From positions 190,688-196,467 of the forward strand of contig FR893524.1 of the NCBI GenBank assembly GCA_000434035.1: a stretch of DNA of 5,780 nucleotides. The letters run 5' to 3'. The notes beneath the pieces are model-generated. The model saw nothing but the letters and a program-made list of their open reading frames with translations, did not search any database and was not told the DNA's origin. The DNA is from Clostridium sp. CAG:452. GTDB taxonomy: Bacteria; Bacillota; Clostridia; TANB77; CAG-508. Made by a program: the position numbers and the translations under genes. Positions 1 through 5,780 of the stretch are shown here, piece by piece (within the stretch, counting starts at the first letter, position 1; every line of letters starts with the position of its first letter).

Positions 1-36
1 TGCGACTCCTACAACGTTTGCAACAAATTCGTTTTA

Positions 37-55
37 GGGCGTATGCAATACGCCC
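37..55. repeat. Perfect GC-rich palindrome, REP-like
   Basis: The eight bases GGGCGTAT (37-44) are perfectly complementary to ATACGCCC (48-55) around a three-base GCA loop. Skipping C56 adds two more pairs (35-36 with 57-58). This is by far the most GC-rich patch in an AT-rich window. Short GGGGCG...CGCCCC palindromes of this kind are common as dispersed extragenic repeats in clostridial genomes, so a REP-like element is the preferred reading. A role as terminator of an upstream gene is possible, but no clear T-run follows on the + strand. Only one copy is present here, so dispersion cannot be shown. Confidence 0.5.
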
Positions 56-120
56 CTACAAATCCCACCTCACACATCAATTAAACAAAATCCAATCTAT
101 ATAAACAAATCTAATAATAA

Positions 121-126
121 AGGGGA
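121..126 (+). promoter_or_regulatory. Ribosome binding site for the first CmpB-family gene
   Basis: AGGGGA lies six bases upstream of the ATG at 133. It is a good match to the anti-Shine-Dalgarno and supports that start codon. Confidence 0.75.
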
Positions 127-132
127 AAGAAG

Positions 133-927
133 ATGAAAAAAGAAAAAAAAATATTAAAAATTGCAGGAATAAGTATATGGAGAATTTTAACATATTTTAT
201 TATATATAGCATAGTAGGATGTATTATAGAAACTTTATTTGGACTTTTTACAAAAGGCATGCTAGAAAGCAGAAAAGGATTTTTATATGGACCTTTTTGC
301 CCAATCTATGGAGTTGGGGCGGTAGCAATGATATTAGGACTTCAATGCTTTAAGAAAAATAATTATACATTATTCTTTGGAGGATTTTTAGTAGGTTCTA
401 TTGTTGAATATATTATAAGTTATTTAGGAGAAGTAATTTTTAAAGTAAATTGGTGGGATTATTCAAATAATTTTCTTAATATAAATGGAAGAATATGTTT
501 TACATTTTCTTTATTTTGGGGACTACTTGCCTTATATCTAATAAGGCATTTTAATCCTATAATAGATAAGTTAATAGATAAAACAAAAGAAAAAGTTCCA
601 ATGAAATATTTAAAAACATTAGTGGTTGTGGGAACAGTATTCTTAGCAATAGATGGACTCTTAACTGCTTTTGCATTAAAATTATTCTTTGAAAGAACTG
701 TATACTCATATAATTTAGATGTAATAAATAAAAATAAATATATAAATAGCTATGAAAGAGTGCTTGAAATGGAAAACACAGCAGAACTTGCCAATAAAGT
801 ATTTTCAGATAAAAAAATGCTAAGAACTTTTCCAAATCTAAAACTTAAAGCACAAGATGGAGAGCTTATTTATATGTCTTCAATTTATACAGACATACAA
901 CCATATTATTACAAATTTAATTTTTAA
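133..927 (+). CDS. CmpB-family polytopic membrane protein (putative ABC transporter type IV permease)
   Basis: A 264-residue integral membrane protein. Hydrophobic segments lie at about residues 15-36, 58-73, 78-98, 120-140 and 162-186. A soluble, charged C-terminal tail of about 75 residues follows. Family hallmarks are visible: an acidic residue in the first membrane segment (E33), GFLYGPFCPIYG at 49-60, E92-Y93 in the third hydrophobic segment, WWDYS at 107-111 and NINGRIC at 116-122. These match the family called ABC_trans_CmpB / putative ABC transporter type IV in databases. That name does not prove transport, and no ATPase or binding-protein gene is adjacent. The start is set by the AGGGGA site upstream. 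The stop is 18 bases before the activase gene, so the two are probably co-transcribed. A second member of the family begins at 5315, on the far side of the activase gene. Family assignment is firm; biochemical role is unknown. Confidence 0.88.
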   Translation: MKKEKKILKIAGISIWRILTYFIIYSIVGCIIETLFGLFTKGMLESRKGFLYGPFCPIYGVGAVAMILGLQCFKKNNYTLFFGGFLVGSIVEYIISYLGEVIFKVNWWDYSNNFLNINGRICFTFSLFWGLLALYLIRHFNPIIDKLIDKTKEKVPMKYLKTLVVVGTVFLAIDGLLTAFALKLFFERTVYSYNLDVINKNKYINSYERVLEMENTAELANKVFSDKKMLRTFPNLKLKAQDGELIYMSSIYTDIQPYYYKFNF

Positions 928-933
928 AAGAAA

Positions 934-940
934 AGAAGGG
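934..940 (+). promoter_or_regulatory. Ribosome binding site for the activase gene
   Basis: AGAAGGG sits five bases upstream of the ATG at 946, inside the 18-base gap after the membrane-protein gene. It fixes 946 as the true start of the large protein. By contrast, the downstream ATG at 1166 has only an AGGA directly abutting it, too close to act as a normal site. Confidence 0.75.
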
Positions 941-945
941 AAAAT

Positions 946-1242
946 ATGATACATATTGGATTAGACGTAGGTTCAACAACAGTAAAAGTAGTTGTAATGG
1001 ACGAAAATTTAAATACAATTAACACAAGCTATCAAAGGCATTTTTCAGATACCAGAAAGACAGTATGTGAATGCTTAGAAAAATTAGCAAATGAATACAA
1101 AGATGAAGAAATGACCATTGCATTAACTGGTTCACGGAGCTTTATCTGTTTCGGAACTTCTAGGAATGACATTTATTCAAGAGGTAGTATCTTGCAAAAG
1201 ATCGATAGAGAAATATATACCAAGAACAGATGTAGCGATTGA
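946..1242 (+). CDS. 5' fragment of the 2-hydroxyacyl-CoA dehydratase activase gene, interrupted by a frameshift
   Basis: This frame encodes the true N-terminus of the large activase protein. Residues 1-63 match the family: MIHIGLDVGSTTVK carries the DVGSTT phosphate-binding motif (7-12) of the ASKHA (actin/Hsp70-like) ATPase fold, and T61-G62-S63 begins the next conserved glycine motif. After residue 63 the frame reads sequence unlike the family (RSFICFGTSRND and onward) and stops at 1240-1242. The family sequence resumes without a gap in the frame one base further on (GALSVSELLG from 1136). The simplest reading is that 946-1134 plus 1136-5245 form one gene of about 1432 codons and that the last 35 residues of this fragment are not native. 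As written, the fragment lacks the cluster cysteines and most of the ATPase domain, so it would not be functional alone. Confidence 0.8.
   Translation: MIHIGLDVGSTTVKVVVMDENLNTINTSYQRHFSDTRKTVCECLEKLANEYKDEEMTIALTGSRSFICFGTSRNDIYSRGSILQKIDREIYTKNRCSD
1134..1136 (+). other. Frameshift site (extra C at 1135)
   Basis: The read is ACT GGT TCA C GGA GCT TTA TCT. Removing C1135 gives T-G-S-G-A-L-S, the expected activase sequence. The shift must lie between the stop in the downstream frame (TAA, 1124-1126) and the stop in the upstream frame (TGA, 1240-1242); homology places it at 1135. The site is not a homopolymer. In the upstream frame the insertion creates a CGG arginine codon; I saw no other in-frame CGG in the genes of this window. 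It may be a sequencing or assembly error, a true inactivating mutation, or, less likely, +1 recoding. Confidence 0.85.
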
Positions 1243-4200
1243 ATTAGGTGGAGAAGATGCAAAAATAATTTATTTTGATAAGTCAATAGAACAACGTATG
1301 AATGGAACATGTGCAGGTGGTACAGGAGCATTTCTAGATCAAATGGCAAGTCTTCTAAACACAGATACAATGGGATTAAATGAGCTTGCTAAAAATTATA
1401 AAACAATATATCCAATTGCTTCAAGATGCGGAGTGTTTGCAAAAACTGATATTCAACCACTTTTAAATGAGGGAGCAGCAAAAGAAGATATAGCAGCATC
1501 TATTTTCCAAGCAGTTGTAAATCAAACAATAAGTGGACTAGCATGTGGTAGACCAATCAAAGGAAATGTTGCATTTTTGGGTGGACCATTAAATTATTTG
1601 TCTGAACTTAGAAAAAGATTTATAGAAACTTTGAATTTAACAGAAAAAGAAATAATATTCCCAGAAGATGCACATTTGCTAGTTGCAAAGGGAGCAGCAA
1701 TAGAATCAGCAAATCACAAACCAATAAGTGCACAAAAATTAAAAGCAAAAATAGAATTATTAAAAAACTATAAAGATGAAACAAAGAACCATTTACCACC
1801 ATTATTTACAATAGAACAAGAGTACAAAGATTTTAGAAAAAGACATGGACAAGATAAAATAAAAAGAAAAGATTTAAAACTACATAAAGGAAATTGTTAT
1901 TTAGGTATAGATGCAGGTTCAACAACAAGCAAATTAGTTTTAATAGATGGAGAAGGAAATCTTTTATATTCTGCATATAAAAATAATGAAGGAAAACCAT
2001 TAGAGAGCGTTATAAATATGCTAAAAAAACTGTATACTAAAATTCCTGAAGAGGCAAAAATTGTATATGGCGGTGTAACTGGATATGGAGAAAAACTAAT
2101 TCAGACAGCACTAAATGTTGATGTAGGAGAAATAGAAACAATAGCACATTATACTGCAGCAAAAAACTTTATGCCAGAAGTTAATAGTATAGTAGATATT
2201 GGCGGACAAGATATGAAGTACATAAAAATAAAAAATCATGCAGTAGATAATATTATGCTTAATGAAGCATGTTCATCTGGATGTGGCTCTTTTATAGAAA
2301 CATTTGCAAAAAGTTTAAACTTGAGCTTAGATGAATTTGTAAGAGAAGCTATCATGTCTAGAAAACCAGTAGATTTAGGTTCAAGATGTACAGTATTTAT
2401 GAATTCAAAAATAAAACAAGCACAAAAGGAAGGTTACAGTGTAGGTGATATATCTGCAGGACTTTCATATTCTGTAATAAAAAATGCTATACAAAAAGTT
2501 ATGAAAATAAGAAATGTAGATGATTTAGGAGAAAACATTGTTGTACAAGGTGGAACATTCTATAATGATGCAGTACTTCGTGCTTTTGAATTAATAGTAG
2601 GAAAAAATGTAATAAGACCAGATATTGCAGGATTAATGGGAGCTTATGGGGCTGCTTTAATTGCAAAAGAAGCATATAGTAAATTAGAAGAAAAGCCAGC
2701 AGAATCTACAATATTAAAATCAAAAGAAATAGATGAACTAAAAACAACAGTAATACATACAAGATGTAAAGGGTGCGAGAACAGATGTCTACTTACATTT
2801 AATGAGTTTTCAAATGGAAAAAAATTCATATCAGGCAATAGATGTGAAAGAGGAGCGGGATTAGATAAATCTAGAAAAGAAATTCCTAATTTATATCAAT
2901 ATAAATATAATAGATTATTTGGATATAAACCATTAGAAGAAAAAGATGCTAAAAGAGGAACAATAGGAATACCAAGAGTTCTAAATATGTATGAGGATTA
3001 TCCATTTTGGTTTACCTTATTTACAAACTTAGGATTTAGAGTAATACTTTCTGAAAAAACAAATAGAAAAACTTATGAAAAAGGTATGGAGAGCATACCA
3101 TCAGAATCTGTATGTTATCCAGCAAAATTATCGCATGGACATGTAATTAGTTTAATACAACAAGGTGTAAAAACAATATTTTATCCATGTATAATGTATT
3201 CTAGGAAAGAAGACGAAAAAGCAAATAATAGCTTCAACTGCCCAATAGTAATATCATATTCAGAAACACTAAAAAATAACATAGAAGAATTAAAAGATGT
3301 AGAATTTATAAATCCTTTTTTACCACTTGACAAAAAAGGACTTAGCAAAAGATTTATGGAAATAGAGGAATTTAAGAAATATAAGTTTACTAAATCAGAG
3401 CTAAATAATGCAATAAAAAAGGCAGAAGAGGAATATCAAAACTTTAGAGAAGATATACATAAAAAAGGTATAGAAACTTTAAAATATATTAATGAACATA
3501 ATTTAAGAGGAATTGTTTTAGCTGGAAGACCATATCATTTGGATGGCGAAGTTAATCATGGTATAGATAAAATGATTACAAGTCTAGGAATAGCGGTACT
3601 TACAGAAGATAGCGTAGCGCCTTTAGGAGAGGTAAAAAGACCAATAAGGGTTGTAGATCAATGGATGTTTCATTCAAGACTATATGCAGCAGCTGATTTT
3701 GTTGGGAAACAAAAGAATCTTGAGCTAGTTCAACTAAATTCATTTGGATGTGGAGTGGACGCTATAACAACAGACCAAGCTGAAGAAATTTTAGCAAGTT
3801 ATAACAAAATGTATACTTTAATAAAAATAGATGAAATAAATAATCTAGGTGCAATAAGAATAAGAATACGTTCTTTACTTGCAAGTATGAATAACAGATG
3901 TGAAGATAAAAATGATGATGAAAATGGAAATTACGAAACAGTAAAAAAACAATTCACAAAACAAATGAAAAAAGATTATACAATATTAATTCCACAAATG
4001 GCACCAATACATTTTGAATTGTTTGAATCAGTATTAAATTCAGAAGGATACAAAGTAGAAGTTCTAAAAAAATGTACAAATAATACTGTAGAAACAGGAT
4101 TGAAGTATGTAAATAATGATGCTTGCTATCCATCAATTTTGACAACAGGACAAATGATAGAAGCACTTCAAAGTGGAAAATATGATATACATAAAACAGC

Positions 4201-5245
4201 ACTTATGATTTCTCAAACAGGTGGTGGATGTAGAGCAACAAACTATATAGGATTTATAAGAAAAGCATTAAAAGATGCAGGATTTTCAAATGTTCCAGTA
4301 ATATCATTTAATATGGCAGGACTTGAAAAAAATTCAGGATTCAAAATAACTTTAAAATTATTAAGAAAACTAATAAAAGCTACAATTTATGGAGATTTAT
4401 TACAAACTGTATTACATAAAAACAGAGCTTATGAAGTGAACAAAGGCGAAACTAAAAAAGTATATAATAAATGGATGAAAAAATGTAAAGAATTACTTAA
4501 AACTGCAAGTACAAAAGAGTTTAATAAGAGTTTATATGAAATAGTAAATGATTTTGAAAAAATCGAACTAGATACAAGTATAGAAAAACCAAAAGTAGGA
4601 ATTGTTGGAGAAATATTAATAAAATACCATCCTTATGGAAACAATTTTGCAGAGGAAATTTTGGAAAAAGAAGGTGCAGAAGTATATATGCCAGAATTAA
4701 TGGGATTTGCCAAATATGCTTTAAAAAACAACCCAATAAAGCATGAGCTATTAAAAACTTCTAAAATGACATCAGATATATTTGAGCTAGGGCTAGACTT
4801 GTTAGACAAAATAGAAAAAGATTATGAAAAAGCATTAGCAAGTTCTAAAAAAGGATATATGAAACCATGCAATATAAATAAACTTGCAGAAGAAGTACAA
4901 GAAATATTATCTACAGGAAATCAAACCGGAGAAGGTTGGCTTTTAACAGCAGAGATAATTGAATTTATGAATGAAGGAATACAAAACATCATTTGTTTAC
5001 AACCATTTGCATGCTTACCAAATCATATTGTAGGAAAAGGTGTAATTAAAACTATTAGAGCTAAATTCCCAGAAGCAAATATAACTCCAGTAGATTATGA
5101 TCCAGGTGCAAGTGAAACAAACCAAACTAATAGAATAAAATTGCTTATGACAGTCGCAAAAGATAATTTAAAAGCAAACAAAAAGAGAAATAAAATATTA
5201 AAAGAAGAAAATAATTTAAAAGATTTAACAAAAATGATAGTATAA
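1166..5245 (+). CDS. 2-hydroxyacyl-CoA dehydratase activase / dehydratase-like fusion protein (main body)
   Basis: This is the bulk of a roughly 1432-residue protein whose true start is 946; numbers below are for the repaired protein (residues read from 1166 plus 73). Activase domain 1 (1 to about 265) has ELGGEDAK at 99-106 and presumed [4Fe-4S] ligands C122 (CAGGTG) and C161 (SRCGVF). Activase domain 2 (about 315-575) repeats this with DAGSTTSK at 322, DIGGQDMK, C442 (CSSGCG) and C481 (SRCTVF). A linker has CxxCxxxC plus a fourth Cys (607, 610, 614, 633). The DUF2229/HgdB-like half follows, with CYP at 723, YPC at 748, GRPYHLDG near 860 and FGCG at 934-937, and then a second similar region with CYP at 1060, GGGC at 1095 and paired C1350/C1356. 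Known activases use ATP hydrolysis to push a low-potential electron into a partner dehydratase. Cytosolic, with no signal peptide. ATG 1166 lacks a usable ribosome binding site and would remove the nucleotide-binding N-terminus, so it is not the native start. The substrate is unknown, and no separate hgdA/hgdB-type genes are present. Confidence 0.88.
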   Translation: MTFIQEVVSCKRSIEKYIPRTDVAIELGGEDAKIIYFDKSIEQRMNGTCAGGTGAFLDQMASLLNTDTMGLNELAKNYKTIYPIASRCGVFAKTDIQPLLNEGAAKEDIAASIFQAVVNQTISGLACGRPIKGNVAFLGGPLNYLSELRKRFIETLNLTEKEIIFPEDAHLLVAKGAAIESANHKPISAQKLKAKIELLKNYKDETKNHLPPLFTIEQEYKDFRKRHGQDKIKRKDLKLHKGNCYLGIDAGSTTSKLVLIDGEGNLLYSAYKNNEGKPLESVINMLKKLYTKIPEEAKIVYGGVTGYGEKLIQTALNVDVGEIETIAHYTAAKNFMPEVNSIVDIGGQDMKYIKIKNHAVDNIMLNEACSSGCGSFIETFAKSLNLSLDEFVREAIMSRKPVDLGSRCTVFMNSKIKQAQKEGYSVGDISAGLSYSVIKNAIQKVMKIRNVDDLGENIVVQGGTFYNDAVLRAFELIVGKNVIRPDIAGLMGAYGAALIAKEAYSKLEEKPAESTILKSKEIDELKTTVIHTRCKGCENRCLLTFNEFSNGKKFISGNRCERGAGLDKSRKEIPNLYQYKYNRLFGYKPLEEKDAKRGTIGIPRVLNMYEDYPFWFTLFTNLGFRVILSEKTNRKTYEKGMESIPSESVCYPAKLSHGHVISLIQQGVKTIFYPCIMYSRKEDEKANNSFNCPIVISYSETLKNNIEELKDVEFINPFLPLDKKGLSKRFMEIEEFKKYKFTKSELNNAIKKAEEEYQNFREDIHKKGIETLKYINEHNLRGIVLAGRPYHLDGEVNHGIDKMITSLGIAVLTEDSVAPLGEVKRPIRVVDQWMFHSRLYAAADFVGKQKNLELVQLNSFGCGVDAITTDQAEEILASYNKMYTLIKIDEINNLGAIRIRIRSLLASMNNRCEDKNDDENGNYETVKKQFTKQMKKDYTILIPQMAPIHFELFESVLNSEGYKVEVLKKCTNNTVETGLKYVNNDACYPSILTTGQMIEALQSGKYDIHKTALMISQTGGGCRATNYIGFIRKALKDAGFSNVPVISFNMAGLEKNSGFKITLKLLRKLIKATIYGDLLQTVLHKNRAYEVNKGETKKVYNKWMKKCKELLKTASTKEFNKSLYEIVNDFEKIELDTSIEKPKVGIVGEILIKYHPYGNNFAEEILEKEGAEVYMPELMGFAKYALKNNPIKHELLKTSKMTSDIFELGLDLLDKIEKDYEKALASSKKGYMKPCNINKLAEEVQEILSTGNQTGEGWLLTAEIIEFMNEGIQNIICLQPFACLPNHIVGKGVIKTIRAKFPEANITPVDYDPGASETNQTNRIKLLMTVAKDNLKANKKRNKILKEENNLKDLTKMIV

Positions 5246-5253
5246 TTTAAAAC

Positions 5254-5282
5254 TTGACGACAAAATGATGAGAATATATAAT
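5254..5282 (+). promoter_or_regulatory. Sigma-A promoter for the downstream CmpB-family gene
   Basis: TTGACG (5254-5259) and TATAAT (5277-5282) are separated by exactly 17 bases. This is a five-of-six -35 box and a perfect -10 box in the 69-base gap after the activase stop. Transcription would be expected to start near 5289, giving a leader of about 25 bases before the ATG at 5315. There is no GC-rich hairpin with a T-run between 5246 and 5253, so upstream transcripts could also read through. Confidence 0.72.
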
Positions 5283-5303
5283 ACATAAAAAAGATATAAA
5301 TAA

Positions 5304-5310
5304 AGGGGGA
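5304..5310 (+). promoter_or_regulatory. Ribosome binding site for the second CmpB-family gene
   Basis: AGGGGGA ends four bases before the ATG at 5315. This strong site supports that start for a reading frame that has no stop inside the window. Confidence 0.75.
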
Positions 5311-5314
5311 TAAT

Positions 5315-5780
5315 ATGCTAAGAACAATAGAATTATATTTCTTACTATTCTTTACATATTCAGTATTGGGCTGGATAATGGAGGTAACAAAAACTTTAAT
5401 TGATAAGAAAAAATTTGTAAACAGAGGATTTTTAATAGGACCATATTGCCCAATATATGGTTATGGAGTAATATTACTTACAATATTACTAAAAAAATAT
5501 CAATCAGATATTCCAGCAACATTTATATTTTCAATATTAATATGTGGTACATTGGAGTATTTTACAAGTTATTTTATGGAAAAAATATTTCATGCAAGAT
5601 GGTGGGATTATAGCAAAAGAAAATTCAATATAAATGGCAGAATTTGCTTAGAAACTTTATTGCCTTTTGGAATAATGGGATGCCTTATACTTTATATAGT
5701 AAATCCTGCATTCCTTAATATATATGAAAAGATGCCCAATATAGCATTACACATTATATGTGGAATACTATTGGCTGTAT
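5315..5780 (+). CDS. Second CmpB-family membrane protein, 3' end outside the window
   Basis: The frame is open from ATG 5315 to the window end (155 codons plus one base). It begins MLRTIELYFLLFFTYSVLGW and is highly hydrophobic, with membrane segments at about residues 5-24, 47-60, 68-86, 112-130 and the start of another at about 143-155. It shares the signatures of the protein at 133-927 in the same order: acidic residue in segment 1 (E23), GFLIGPYCPIYG at 38-49, E81-Y82, WWDYS at 96-100 and NINGRIC at 105-111. It is therefore a paralogue in the CmpB / putative ABC transporter type IV family. The overall sequence is clearly diverged, so this is not a recent duplication. It starts with fewer charged residues than the first copy. 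It has its own promoter and strong ribosome binding site. Transport has not been shown for the family, and the C-terminal tail cannot be judged here. Confidence 0.87.
   Translation, partial: MLRTIELYFLLFFTYSVLGWIMEVTKTLIDKKKFVNRGFLIGPYCPIYGYGVILLTILLKKYQSDIPATFIFSILICGTLEYFTSYFMEKIFHARWWDYSKRKFNINGRICLETLLPFGIMGCLILYIVNPAFLNIYEKMPNIALHIICGILLAV

Noticed and set aside
1..37. C-terminal tail of an upstream protein-coding gene
   Set aside because: Two frames are open to stops at 35-37 and 82-84, but there is no start or recognisable motif in the window, so neither can be called as a gene.
98..105. TATATA/TATAAA as a -10 box for the first gene
   Set aside because: No recognisable -35 box lies 16-18 bases upstream, and such AT-rich strings are expected by chance here. 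The promoter of the first gene may lie upstream of the window.
557..835. Minus-strand reading frame inside the first membrane-protein gene
   Set aside because: It is an antisense shadow: rich in Leu, Phe and Tyr because it reads the complement of AT-rich codons, with no recognisable motif. The same applies to the minus-strand frames within the activase gene.
1166..1168. ATG 1166 as an independent translation start for the large protein
   Set aside because: The only purine-rich motif (AGGA) directly abuts the ATG, and family-like residues (GALSVSELLG) are encoded just upstream in the same frame, showing that the native protein extends further 5'.
5246..5314. Terminator or riboswitch in the gap before the last gene
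   Set aside because: The gap is 69 bases, very AT-rich, without a GC-rich hairpin or T-run, and is filled by a promoter and ribosome binding site.
1..5780. CRISPR array, tRNA/rRNA genes or insertion-sequence ends
   Set aside because: No regularly spaced repeats, no cloverleaf-like GC-rich segments and no transposase-like reading frames were seen.

Overview
The window is AT-rich, with A- and T-ending codons, AGA as the usual arginine codon and strong purine-rich ribosome binding sites. This points to a low-GC anaerobic Firmicute (Clostridia-like). The large central gene belongs to an oxygen-sensitive iron-sulphur enzyme family, which also fits a strict anaerobe. The species cannot be named from the sequence.

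Layout, all genes on the + strand. Positions 1-132 are non-coding or the tail of something upstream; they hold a perfect GC-rich palindrome (37-55) and the ribosome binding site of the first gene. Positions 133-927 encode a polytopic membrane protein of the CmpB / 'putative ABC transporter type IV' family. After only 18 bases, 946-5245 encodes one very large protein (about 1432 residues once one frameshift is repaired). It carries two BcrA/BadF-type 2-hydroxyacyl-CoA dehydratase activase domains in tandem, then a four-cysteine linker, then two regions resembling each other and related to the dehydratase (HgdB/DUF2229) side of the system. A 69-base gap holds a near-consensus sigma-A promoter. 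A second CmpB-family gene starts at 5315 and runs off the window end.

The most notable points are these. (1) A one-base insertion at about 1135 splits the activase gene exactly inside a conserved glycine motif. (2) The activase gene is sandwiched between two divergent paralogues of the same small membrane-protein family. (3) The big protein reads as a single-chain activator plus dehydratase-like unit with duplicated halves. The first two genes look like one transcription unit; the third has its own strong promoter but no terminator before it, so it may also receive read-through. The substrate of the large protein and the role of the membrane proteins are not shown by the sequence.
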